Origin: Candidatus Omnitrophota bacterium
GTDB lineage: Bacteria > Omnitrophota > Gorgyraeia > Zapsychrales > JANLHA01
Length of the DNA: 40,290 nucleotides
Assembly: GCA_029560465.1 (NCBI GenBank)
Contig: JAKQKX010000002.1
Coordinates: forward strand, 1-40,290
Reading direction: 5' to 3'
A program made the position numbers and the translations under genes. Shown in pieces: positions 8,790 to 17,196 of this stretch. Below the pieces are notes generated by a model. That model was not told where the DNA came from, made no database searches, and worked only from the letters and a program-made list of their open reading frames with translations. The first letter of the stretch is position 1; the number at the start of each line of letters is the position of its first letter.

Positions 8790-9788
8790 ATTCTTCATCG
8801 CTCAACAACTGACATCAAAAACGCAATTCATAGCTCTGGCCCCCTGGTATCAGTCATCATTCCATATTATAATGATTTGCAGTATATCCATGAGGCCGTG
8901 CAATCGTGCCTGGATAACACCTATCGGAATTTTGAAATCATTATAGTGGATGATGGCTCGTATACCCCCTTAAAGATCGAAAACTTACGTGTCGATCCCC
9001 ATGGACACGCCATAACCATCCTGCGTAATTCAGAAAACCGCGGTTCAGGTTGCGCCAGGAATAAAGGGATCCAACACGCGAAAGGCGGATTGATTGCTTT
9101 CCTGGATGCGGATGACTTGTGGTTTCCTGAGATATTGGAGCAGCAAGTTAAGATTTTCATGACCGATCCGTCAGCCGTATGGGTCTATACCAACGGGTAT
9201 TACCTTATCAACGGAAAAATCATGCGGCATCCCAATTCCTACTATCACGGGTTCCGCAAGGGTTTTCCACAAGGGTTTGATGTGAATCGATATCATCTGC
9301 AGGGGTATAATTACATGACGTTTTCCTCCAACATGTTTAAAAGGGACGTCTTGCTGGAAGTGGGACTGTTTAACGAGGCGCTCCGGGTTTCAGAAGACTG
9401 GGATTTATTCGTCCGGGTGGCAGAACGCTACCCTGTCCACGCCATCAATGAACCCCTGATGTATTACAGGGTCAACAACGCCGGGCGGCATTTTATCAAC
9501 CGGGACGATTACGTTCACGTCAACACCCAGATCCTGAACACGATGTATCAAAGGCAAAACTTGCTCCCGGACCGGATCCAGGACTTAAACACAGCCATAG
9601 CCATCGTTTACGAAAGGGCCGGCATACAGAGGATGAACGCCGGATTAAATCAAGAGGCGCGCCGGTTCCTCTTCCATCCCAGGACAAAACCGCTAACATT
9701 AAAATGGCGAATGTCATGCTTGAGGGCCCTTTCTTTCTTACCCAATATTTTTTATAAAACGGCTTTATGGGCCTTTGATCATTTATGA
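8790..9788 (+). CDS. Family 2 glycosyltransferase with apparent non-AUG start
   Basis: Cytosolic inverting glycosyltransferase. The N-terminal strand SVIIPYYNDLQYI, then FEIIIVDDGS, then FLDADDLWF (the D-x-D metal/nucleotide-sugar site) and the later SEDWDLFVR (candidate catalytic base) are all canonical GT-A/GT2 features. The first ATG/GTG/TTG in frame is a TTG at 8877, which would cut off the essential SVIIPYY strand. The frame is open back to 8757 with no ATG, GTG or TTG. I propose the ATT at 8790 because AAGGGA lies nine bases upstream; the ATA at 8766 and CTG at 8844 are alternatives. The gene overlaps the radical SAM gene by four bases. Donor and acceptor are unknown. Confidence 0.8.
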   Translation: MLHRSTTDIKNAIHSSGPLVSVIIPYYNDLQYIHEAVQSCLDNTYRNFEIIIVDDGSYTPLKIENLRVDPHGHAITILRNSENRGSGCARNKGIQHAKGGLIAFLDADDLWFPEILEQQVKIFMTDPSAVWVYTNGYYLINGKIMRHPNSYYHGFRKGFPQGFDVNRYHLQGYNYMTFSSNMFKRDVLLEVGLFNEALRVSEDWDLFVRVAERYPVHAINEPLMYYRVNNAGRHFINRDDYVHVNTQILNTMYQRQNLLPDRIQDLNTAIAIVYERAGIQRMNAGLNQEARRFLFHPRTKPLTLKWRMSCLRALSFLPNIFYKTALWAFDHL

Positions 9789-10873
9789 CCGAAATCCCAT
9801 TTTTTACGAATGAACTTAAAAAATTTTTCGGCAAGCCAAGCCTGGACTCCCTGATTTTATACGTGACCAGCCGCTGCAATGCCAGGTGCTCTTTCTGTTT
9901 TTATAATAAAAATTTAAATACTGTCCCGGATTTAAGCCTCGAGGAAATCACAAAAATCTCTGAACAGATCCCCGCGCTCAAAGGCCTTTTGATCGCTGGC
10001 GGCGAACCTTTCCTGCGCGGGGATTTGCCTGAAATCATAAACACCTTTGTATCAAACTGCCACATTCAGGTCCTTCAAATCCCAACCAACGGGTACTTCA
10101 CAGACCGGATTGTTTCCCTCGTACAGGACGTTACGGCGAAATCCCCTGACCTGAATTTATCAATCCAGGTATCGCTAGACGCCATCGGGGACCGGCATGA
10201 CGCCCTGCGCGGGCTGAAAAACTGTTTCCAGCAGGCTGAAAAAACAATTTCAGCCCTGAAGGCTTTACGGGATAAAGACATGCGCCTGCGGATTCTCGTC
10301 GTCTCCGTCTTGACACCGGAAACCCTGACGGCCTGCCGTGATCTCGCGGCGTATATTAAAGAGAAGGCAGACCCCGATTATCACTGGTTTGAACCCGTCC
10401 GCGATATGCCTCACCTTCAAAAACAGCTCCGCCTTACACGGGACGACGTGTCTTTTCTGCGGGACAACCTAATATACTATCTTAAAAAAGCCAAAGGCGC
10501 GGCATCCAGTATTTACAACAGCGCTATATTCAACAAGCTGATAACCTCCTTCAGCCTGAATAATTTTGACATCGCTTATAACAATTTATTGCACAACAAG
10601 CGCTGGCCCGTTCACTGCTGCGCCGGGGAAAGGATGGCGGTGATGTACCCGGACGGCAGGCTGGCTGCCTGCGAATTAAGGGAAGAAGCGGTCGATATCA
10701 AAAAGGTCAATTACAACATTGCCGAGGCCCTGCAACTGGCGCAAATAAAAAAAGTCCGGGAAGATATTTCACGGCACGTTTGTGACTGCACGCACGGCTG
10801 TTTCATCCCGACTTCCGTGCGATACTCTCCGGCAGAATTAATCAAAATCTTCGGGAAATCCTGTTTCCGGTAA
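9785..10873 (+). CDS. Radical SAM protein with SPASM-type C-terminal cysteines
   Basis: This 362-residue enzyme has the radical SAM cluster motif C-x3-C-x2-C at Cys31, Cys35 and Cys38 (SRCNARCSFCFY) and a GGEP SAM-binding motif at 72-75. Its C-terminal region holds Cys278/279, Cys296, Cys333, Cys335 and Cys339, the spacing expected for SPASM or twitch auxiliary Fe-S clusters. Such proteins use SAM radical chemistry on peptides, sugars or other substrates. The gene starts within the stop of the GT2 gene (ATGA overlap) and sits four bases before a GT-C gene, so its substrate may be a glycan or carrier-linked sugar. That assignment is inference; no precursor peptide is evident nearby. Confidence 0.85.
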   Translation: MTEIPFFTNELKKFFGKPSLDSLILYVTSRCNARCSFCFYNKNLNTVPDLSLEEITKISEQIPALKGLLIAGGEPFLRGDLPEIINTFVSNCHIQVLQIPTNGYFTDRIVSLVQDVTAKSPDLNLSIQVSLDAIGDRHDALRGLKNCFQQAEKTISALKALRDKDMRLRILVVSVLTPETLTACRDLAAYIKEKADPDYHWFEPVRDMPHLQKQLRLTRDDVSFLRDNLIYYLKKAKGAASSIYNSAIFNKLITSFSLNNFDIAYNNLLHNKRWPVHCCAGERMAVMYPDGRLAACELREEAVDIKKVNYNIAEALQLAQIKKVREDISRHVCDCTHGCFIPTSVRYSPAELIKIFGKSCFR

Positions 10874-10876
10874 AAT

Positions 10877-12532
10877 ATGGCTCAAGACCCGTCCAACAAT
10901 ATTTTCTTTAACTTATTCCGTCGGAAAAGGTGGCTATTCTTTTTGTTCACCCTCATCGCGGGTCTCTATATTTTATTCCCTTTTCAGGACTTTCAATATC
11001 ACCTTTCCACCGGAGATCACGGGCGGGAGCTTTACAGCTATAAAAAAGCCCTGGATGGCGCCCTTCCCTACCGGGATTACTCCTGGCTTTACGGGCCGCT
11101 CCTTCTATATTACTACGCGCTCTGCTATAAGATATTGGGTTTGACCATACAAAGTGTTTTATGGGGGCAAAACCTGCTGATATTAGGTGTGGGGCTTTTA
11201 TTGTATCTCACCGCATCACTTTTCATGGCCCCGTCCCTTTCAATGGCGTGCGCCCTCTGGTACTGGGCATATCGCGGGACCGAGTTCTTTTATTCATACC
11301 ACAACATCGGCGGGGTGTTGGCCATCTTGTTCACGCTTTATTTCACCTTTCGCCACATCAAAACCGAGGGCCTCAACAATATATTTTACGGTTTCCTGAG
11401 TGTCACGGCCCTCCTGCTCATACGGTTGAATATGGGGCTGGCCATGTTGCTCGCTTATGCCTCTTCCCTGCTTATCATCGATCACGTCCAGCAATCCCCG
11501 CGGCGCAAAAAAAACAGAACATTGTACGCCATTTTATCGGTGACAGCTCTAATCATAACGGCCATCGTTTACTGGTCCCTCATCCATCCTTTGCCTAAAT
11601 ATGCCGTCGATCAGACCTTCCCTTACACTCATAATCAACTGGCCGCAGAAAGAAAGGGGAGCATGGAAACACTCCAGGCATTCTACCTGTCGGTCCTGGA
11701 CAGGTTTCCCACGCCTTTATCAAGAGTCTTTTTCGGAGTCGGGGCAATTCTGTCTCTTCTGCAATGCCTGGCCCTTAAGAATAAAATACCGGCGCCCCAG
11801 AAAACGCGGCTAACGCTCATCCTCTCGACGTTGCTCCTGTTTTTTATTTTAAGTTTACATGAATTTATCGGCAGCGGGGTTTGGTTCCGGTTCAATTGGG
11901 CCTTTCCCGTTTTCCTGCTGCTGATGTTTTTCCTGCTGCATTTCCTGATCGCCTTCTGTCCTTTTAAAACGTACACGAAGGTCTTTCATTATAGTCTCTT
12001 TTTTATATTGGCCGCCAGCGTATCAACAGAGGTCCTCGATACCCATCACAACATCAGAAAGATCAAAACACCCGGCCACAGCATCCGTGCCGGGCGCAAC
12101 AGGATTTACACCGTGCAGTCCCCGGAGTGGATCCGAACCGTTAATCAAGCCTCGCAATACATCCGTGACAACGTCCCTCCCGGCGGTAAAATTTTCACGT
12201 TCCCCCATGATTCGCTTTATAATTTTCTTTCCGAACGGGACAACGCCACACGGCAGCTCGCCCTGTTCGAGCATACCGGCATCCCTGAAGAACAAGAGCG
12301 CGCCATCATTGCCGATCTCGAGCATAATCATGTCAACTGGATTGTGGAATCCAACCGGAGCCGTTCCGATGAATTCGGCATGGGGGCTTTCGGGCAAACG
12401 CATTGCAGGCTGATCACGGCTTACATCCTGGAAAATTTTGAAGCGGTCGCCCAAATGGGCGAATGGACCCGCCCGCCGGGGTGGGCGTGGGATCATGGCG
12501 TGCGTATCTGGAAACGGAAATCCCCGATCTAG
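10877..12532 (+). CDS. GT-C fold polytopic membrane protein (putative glycosyltransferase)
   Basis: Membrane protein of 551 residues with about eleven helices and a C-terminal soluble domain (about 400-551). The first periplasmic loop carries GDHGREL (46-52) followed by YRDYSWLYGPLLLYYYAL (65-82). This is the acidic pair plus Y-R-D...YGP arrangement common in GT39/PMT-like transferases of unknown specificity. The soluble tail includes a stretch resembling the P-x-x-x-x-I-F-T-F-P-H-D-x-L segment often seen in these proteins. It starts three bases after the radical SAM stop and is the last plus-strand gene of the block, converging on the next gene with only 21 bases between. Confidence 0.7.
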   Translation: MAQDPSNNIFFNLFRRKRWLFFLFTLIAGLYILFPFQDFQYHLSTGDHGRELYSYKKALDGALPYRDYSWLYGPLLLYYYALCYKILGLTIQSVLWGQNLLILGVGLLLYLTASLFMAPSLSMACALWYWAYRGTEFFYSYHNIGGVLAILFTLYFTFRHIKTEGLNNIFYGFLSVTALLLIRLNMGLAMLLAYASSLLIIDHVQQSPRRKKNRTLYAILSVTALIITAIVYWSLIHPLPKYAVDQTFPYTHNQLAAERKGSMETLQAFYLSVLDRFPTPLSRVFFGVGAILSLLQCLALKNKIPAPQKTRLTLILSTLLLFFILSLHEFIGSGVWFRFNWAFPVFLLLMFFLLHFLIAFCPFKTYTKVFHYSLFFILAASVSTEVLDTHHNIRKIKTPGHSIRAGRNRIYTVQSPEWIRTVNQASQYIRDNVPPGGKIFTFPHDSLYNFLSERDNATRQLALFEHTGIPEEQERAIIADLEHNHVNWIVESNRSRSDEFGMGAFGQTHCRLITAYILENFEAVAQMGEWTRPPGWAWDHGVRIWKRKSPI

Positions 12533-12553
12533 GACATAATCGCGGGAAGACGC

Positions 12554-14107
12554 TCAATCTTTTAAGACTTCATAAATTTTGTACTCTCGCCCCTCTCCCC
12601 AAGCCTGTTCAACGTTTAACTGGCATCCCTGTATTTCTTGTAATGAAATTTGTTTGGTATCAATATTAAACGGAATAAGGACGTCGTTCCGGGCCAGCGC
12701 CGAAAAAGGCATATCGCTCAGGTTCAACTCAGGCAGTATATATTTTTCCTTGTAATCTTCAAAAATAAAATAACGGACGTTCAACTCCCGGATCTTTTCA
12801 CACACATCCTTTTCCCGCAAAAAAAGGTAAGACGTCATATAACGGCGGGTTAAAAAACCCAATTCCCGGGGCTTCCCGAAAACGAAGATGTCATCCGCTT
12901 GCGTGCTCGTTTTGATCCAAGACACCATGTCCCGTGCGTCTTTCGTATGAATCTGGTCGTCATCATAGTCGAAAACCATCAGGATGCTGCCGATGTTATG
13001 CAAAACGAGAAGGGCCAGGATCACCCTCGCGATCCGCTGAAAGCTCAACGCGCGAGAAGATACACAACGGCCGAGGGCCTGCACCCCTTCGAGGGCAAAA
13101 AGGACCAAAAACCCGATCACGGGATAAAGATACCTTGTCCCCCCGCTGAAATACCAGACAAGGTTACCCAAAAGATAAACCGCGACAAAGCTTTCAATAA
13201 CCGTTAAAGACCTTTTCCGGATCTTATACAGGAACCCAATCATCATAAAGCCGAAAAAAAGAGGCGTGACCACATGGACAGTCCCTGCCAGTAAACGGAA
13301 AATCCATAAAGTCAACGCCGTCTTACACGGGAAAAAGAAAATGACAAGCGTCTTTATGGTCTGCGGCATAGCCTGGCAGCCCATCAGTAACCATTTTTTA
13401 AAAGGGAGCGCGACTTCATGATAATAATTCAGGCCATCGGTCCCGAAACTCCGTTGGATGAGAAAGGAGGCTGCCAATCCCAACAGGATAAAAAGAACCG
13501 CCCTCCCATCCTTTTTCTTATGAAGAAAATAGACCAGCATGGAAATGAACAAGGCGATGCCTGCCCAACGGATAAAGAAGGCGACGCACATGAAAAGTGT
13601 TGCTGTGATTAGAGTGGGAAACGGCCGATTGCCTTCGTTGGCCTCTTCGTACTGGATCCACGAGAAGATCGAGGCCGTGGTGAAAAACAAAAATGCCGGG
13701 TCTGACATGATGGACTGCTTAAAAATAAAAAAATCCGGGGACGTTAGCAGCAGAACCGCCCCCAAAAACGCGTCTTCCTCCCCCACGCGTTTCCGCATAA
13801 TAGCAAACAACACCCAAATGGACCCCAGGAAGAAAATAATGTTCGGCAATTTCAGGATTCGGAAATCCAACCCGAAATTCTTCAACAAGGGGATCAAAAT
13901 CAAAGGGAACCCGGGAGGGGTTACGACACTCCTGCCGATATAATAGGTGTGGGCATAATCTGTGTGTTCAATAATATTCTGTGCCTGGCCAAGATATTGG
14001 CCGAAGTCCGCGCACCAATTGTGGCCATCTTTGATGGTCGCCCCATGGACAACAAGAAAGAGGACAGACAAAACAATAATCCAAAATCTGTGTTTGCCGT
14101 GTATCAT
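12554..14107 (-). CDS. GT39/PMT-like polytopic membrane glycosyltransferase
   Basis: Membrane protein of 517 residues. The N-terminal helix is followed by a loop with ADFGQYLGQAQNI (Asp34) and then TPPGFPLILIPL (63-73), the hallmark PPG-P-L motif of GT39-type (ArnT, PMT) enzymes that use polyprenyl-phosphate sugars. About ten further helices precede a soluble tail with VFGKPRELGFLTRR. It is transcribed opposite to the main glycan block and lies 20 bases downstream of the spermidine-synthase-like gene, probably on one transcript. No strong ribosome site precedes the ATG. Substrate unknown; surface glycan or lipid A-type modification is inferred from context. Confidence 0.75.
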   Translation of the reverse strand: MIHGKHRFWIIVLSVLFLVVHGATIKDGHNWCADFGQYLGQAQNIIEHTDYAHTYYIGRSVVTPPGFPLILIPLLKNFGLDFRILKLPNIIFFLGSIWVLFAIMRKRVGEEDAFLGAVLLLTSPDFFIFKQSIMSDPAFLFFTTASIFSWIQYEEANEGNRPFPTLITATLFMCVAFFIRWAGIALFISMLVYFLHKKKDGRAVLFILLGLAASFLIQRSFGTDGLNYYHEVALPFKKWLLMGCQAMPQTIKTLVIFFFPCKTALTLWIFRLLAGTVHVVTPLFFGFMMIGFLYKIRKRSLTVIESFVAVYLLGNLVWYFSGGTRYLYPVIGFLVLFALEGVQALGRCVSSRALSFQRIARVILALLVLHNIGSILMVFDYDDDQIHTKDARDMVSWIKTSTQADDIFVFGKPRELGFLTRRYMTSYLFLREKDVCEKIRELNVRYFIFEDYKEKYILPELNLSDMPFSALARNDVLIPFNIDTKQISLQEIQGCQLNVEQAWGEGREYKIYEVLKD

Positions 14108-14127
14108 TTCTGCGTCTCAGGGCTTAA

Positions 14128-16167
14128 CTACCCCCTCCTTCTGGAAAGGCCGCGATAGGACAGGTAATACATCATCATCGCAAGGACAAACAGGAAACGG
14201 AAGCCCGTTAACATTGAAAAATATTCACAGCACCCTCCGATGATGGACCCAAGCAAATTGCAGGCATAATCACTGGGGACATTTCGGGATGCCCTGAACG
14301 AGCTGGCAAATATTATGCCCGCGAACAGGATGGGCAAAGACAACAAACAGGAAGAAATTATAATTCCGAGGTGCCGGTCAAATGCCAGGAAAATCTCGGG
14401 GTTAAGCAACCAGTTGAGAAAAAGCGAGAACATAAGCAAAGCATACATCCATCGGATGTTGATGTTCTTTGATTTCTCAACGAACAAAGTCGCGAACAGG
14501 ATCATAATTAATATCGATATAATAACAGCGGAATTAACGATCCAGGTCGAACCGAATAAAAGGGCAAACCGGGTGATGCTCGTCGTCTCCAACAGCATAA
14601 ACCCTGAACCGAGGAAGAAAAAATGAGTGTTAAAATCTTTAATGGATAAAGACTTAAAGCAGAACACGCCCACGACAGAGACAACCAGCACGAAAAAGAT
14701 GATGAGGATATAATGAAAAGGAACGCCCCTGTTCATTAAATATAAATATGGCCAATCGTCCCGGATGGCTTGTGCCCCCTTGTCAAACCCGTCATATTCC
14801 TTAAAATTGGGGGCGTCGACCGGGCCCATCCCCCGCACACCCGGTCCCGCCAAGAATATCGCTGTGTCATTGTCAACATAGGTCGACGCCCGGAACACCC
14901 TCAGGTCGTCCTTGAAAACCTCCTTTAAGGCCACATAGAGTTTGGATGCGACCCATTCTTTAAATACATAATATGTCAACGATAATACGCCGCCGGGTGC
15001 AAGGCGATCCTGGATATCCAGGAAGCTTTCCTTTGTATAAATAAAATTATCCAAACGGACACTCGAGAATTGAGATAAAACTTTGTGGGAATCCAAGTAA
15101 CCGAATGTGATTAAATCAAACTTCCGGTCGGTCTTTTTTATAAAAGACCGCGCGTCATCAACAACCACACGGACACGGTCGGACCGGTATGGCTTCTCCG
15201 GGTGCAGGCGCTTCCCCAAACCGGCTATAAAAGGGTCGATCTCCACCGCGTGGACCGTCTGGCTGCCCATGCGCAGGGCGGCTGATGCGTCATTGCCAGA
15301 CCCGGCCCCCAAGATTAACACATCCTGCGGATGAAATAACTTATAAGGGAATTCATAAATGTCTTTGTAACGGTTGAGGCCCGGGGATTCCCGGACCGAT
15401 TCCTCCGACAAATTAAATGCGTTTTGGTGAAACATATTATTCGCGGCAATTTCATACCCGATGACTTTCTGCAACCGCTGGGAAATAATGGGTTGCATGT
15501 CGATTTTATAGTACGGCGACCAGAAAGTCCCCTTCCCGAGGGGATGGACAACAAGGAGAATAAGCGCGGAGATAAAGACTTGAAGAGTCAGCAATTTTAC
15601 TGAAGACCGGTAAAACCACATGGTGAGCGATAGGCCTAATAAAAACCAATAGACCGGTTCCATCATCCGGTAAGACAAGTAAGAAAAAACCGCTGTCCCT
15701 AAAATGCTGCCCAGGATGTTGACCGAATAAGCGGCAAGCGGCTTAAAATCTTTAAGGCACCGCCCCAATTTCTGTCCCGGGGGAACGAAAAGCATCGTGT
15801 TAACAATAAACACAATAAGGACGACAAGCAAAAAATTCACTTTCCCATCATAGAATCCCAGTAAATGCTCTGTCTGCAAAAAAGCGGCGTTAATCTCGAC
15901 ATCATGGAACAGGAACGCCAACGTGACATAACCAAGCATGCCGAGGGGGAAGAAATTCATTAGGTTGGATTTATGCTCTGCAAGCAGGCATCCGATCCCA
16001 AGGCCTAAAAAGGCTGAAATGAGAATAATATTCGTAAAATAAGCGACAATCTGGATGCTCGAAGGAATCCACCGAATAAATAATATTTCAAAAAATAAAG
16101 TTACAAAACTGACCAGAAAAAGCTCTGACATTTTAGAAAAATCCGACCTGGAACGCAGACCGAGCAT
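14128..16167 (-). CDS. Polytopic membrane protein with embedded spermidine-synthase-like methyltransferase fold
   Basis: A 679-residue protein. About seven helices come first (FLVSFVTLFFEILFIRW, then a GLGIGCLL turn typical of spermidine-synthase-associated membrane domains). A Rossmann domain follows near residues 275-420 (VLILGAGSGNDASAAL, HAVEIDP, VDDARSFI, FDLITFGYLD), then about six more helices. The Rossmann part matches the SpeE/SAM-dependent fold. Whether it transfers aminopropyl groups, methylates or only binds nucleotide is unknown. The start at 16167 is preferred because AAGGAGA precedes it; an upstream in-frame ATG at 16221 has no such site. It has its own promoter (16252-16280) and leads the two-gene unit with the GT39-like gene. 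Confidence 0.75.
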   Translation of the reverse strand: MLGLRSRSDFSKMSELFLVSFVTLFFEILFIRWIPSSIQIVAYFTNIILISAFLGLGIGCLLAEHKSNLMNFFPLGMLGYVTLAFLFHDVEINAAFLQTEHLLGFYDGKVNFLLVVLIVFIVNTMLFVPPGQKLGRCLKDFKPLAAYSVNILGSILGTAVFSYLSYRMMEPVYWFLLGLSLTMWFYRSSVKLLTLQVFISALILLVVHPLGKGTFWSPYYKIDMQPIISQRLQKVIGYEIAANNMFHQNAFNLSEESVRESPGLNRYKDIYEFPYKLFHPQDVLILGAGSGNDASAALRMGSQTVHAVEIDPFIAGLGKRLHPEKPYRSDRVRVVVDDARSFIKKTDRKFDLITFGYLDSHKVLSQFSSVRLDNFIYTKESFLDIQDRLAPGGVLSLTYYVFKEWVASKLYVALKEVFKDDLRVFRASTYVDNDTAIFLAGPGVRGMGPVDAPNFKEYDGFDKGAQAIRDDWPYLYLMNRGVPFHYILIIFFVLVVSVVGVFCFKSLSIKDFNTHFFFLGSGFMLLETTSITRFALLFGSTWIVNSAVIISILIMILFATLFVEKSKNINIRWMYALLMFSLFLNWLLNPEIFLAFDRHLGIIISSCLLSLPILFAGIIFASSFRASRNVPSDYACNLLGSIIGGCCEYFSMLTGFRFLFVLAMMMYYLSYRGLSRRRG

Positions 16168-16251
16168 GCCGTCTCCTTTTTTCGTTGATTTCCATTTTTT
16201 TATATATTTAAAACAAATCACCGTTGAACTCGAGAACTTGTATGAAATATT

Positions 16252-16280
16252 ATTGTATTATTTCACCTCTAGATTAACAA
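16252..16280 (-). promoter_or_regulatory. Candidate sigma-70 promoter of the membrane SpeE-like gene
   Basis: Read on the minus strand: TTGTTA, a 17-base spacer and TACAAT, about 85 bases before the ATG at 16167. The -10 box matches at five of six positions. Confidence 0.5.
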
Positions 16281-16337
16281 GGCAATTTCTTTAAAGATCA
16301 TGTCCCTGCTTTTCTTTAAAACGCCCGGCGCACCATG

Positions 16338-16365
16338 AAAAAGGCACCTGTATAGGTGCCTTTTT
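16338..16365 (-). terminator. Intrinsic terminator of the Ehr-like operon
   Basis: A perfect hairpin pairs GGCACCT with AGGTGCC around a GTAT loop and is flanked by five A and five T residues, so it can terminate on either strand. It lies 51 bases past the last gene of the minus-strand hydrogenase-like operon and before the promoter of the next gene. Confidence 0.9.
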
Positions 16366-16416
16366 ATAAACCCGTTCCCATGTCTGTTGAATCCGCCCGC
16401 CGACTTCGGCCCCCCA

Positions 16417-17178
16417 TCAAGGACGTTGCCTGCCCATCATTTGTAAGAAACCATCCAGGATTGTTAACGGATGCGGCGGACACCCCGGGATATACAGGTC
16501 AACCGGGATAACAGCGTCCACGCCACCATGGACTTCCCCATGCCCCATGAAAGCCCCCCCCGAGATCGCACACGCTCCGACCGCAATAACAAGCTTGGGG
16601 GCCGGCACCGCTTGATAGGTTTTTTCTAAGGCCAACCGCATGTTGTTCGTAACCGGCCCGGTAACGACAATCCCGTCCGCGTGGCGCGGGGAGGCGACAA
16701 ACTGAATTCCGAACCGGCCGAGGTCAAAACTTAACGTGCTTAAAACGTTGATGTCCGCCTCACACCCGTTGCATCCCCCCGCACTGACCTGGCGCAATTT
16801 CAACGACCGCCCAAAAATATTTCTTATTCTCTCCGGGGGCGTCATTTCACGCCGGCTTGGCGCGGCGGTCACAATCAGGTCTTGCCTCCCGCGTTCCGCC
16901 AAATGGTATTCCCGTGTAAAGGTGACCACCCTGCCCGGGCAGGATCTTTGACACTCCCCGCAAAAAAGGCATTTCCCCAAGTCAAGGGCAGGAGCGGCCT
17001 GTGAGCCTCCGATCGCGCCCGTCGGGCACACAGCCTGGCATTGCGCATAATCATCGAGGGCGGCCCCGGCAAGGATCTTGGGCCGCCCTAAAAACCTTTC
17101 CGGCAAAACATTATTCTTGACCGGGAACGGCATCGTCCGGTACCCCTGCCTGAATCTGGCGCATAACGCTTTTATCAT
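16417..17178 (-). CDS. Ehr-type small subunit: fused ferredoxin (HyfH-like) and NuoB-like (HyfI-like) domains
   Basis: A fusion of 253 residues. The N-terminal part (about 35-90) is ferredoxin-like, with one complete motif (Cys70, 73, 76, 80) and a degenerate one in which only Cys47 and Cys51 remain; the first two cysteine positions are Leu41 and Tyr44. The C-terminal part (about 120-250) is a NuoB/hydrogenase small-subunit domain. CNGCEAD (Cys136, Cys139), GACAISGG (Cys203) and PGCPPHP (Cys233) supply a proximal 4Fe-4S cluster. It would pass electrons within the peripheral arm of the complex. It is the last gene of the operon, 18 bases after the large subunit, with an AGGGA ribosome site. 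In E. coli Hyf these are two separate proteins. Confidence 0.85.
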   Translation of the reverse strand: MIKALCARFRQGYRTMPFPVKNNVLPERFLGRPKILAGAALDDYAQCQAVCPTGAIGGSQAAPALDLGKCLFCGECQRSCPGRVVTFTREYHLAERGRQDLIVTAAPSRREMTPPERIRNIFGRSLKLRQVSAGGCNGCEADINVLSTLSFDLGRFGIQFVASPRHADGIVVTGPVTNNMRLALEKTYQAVPAPKLVIAVGACAISGGAFMGHGEVHGGVDAVIPVDLYIPGCPPHPLTILDGFLQMMGRQRP

Positions 17179-17196
17179 AACAATCCCTGTCCCTCT

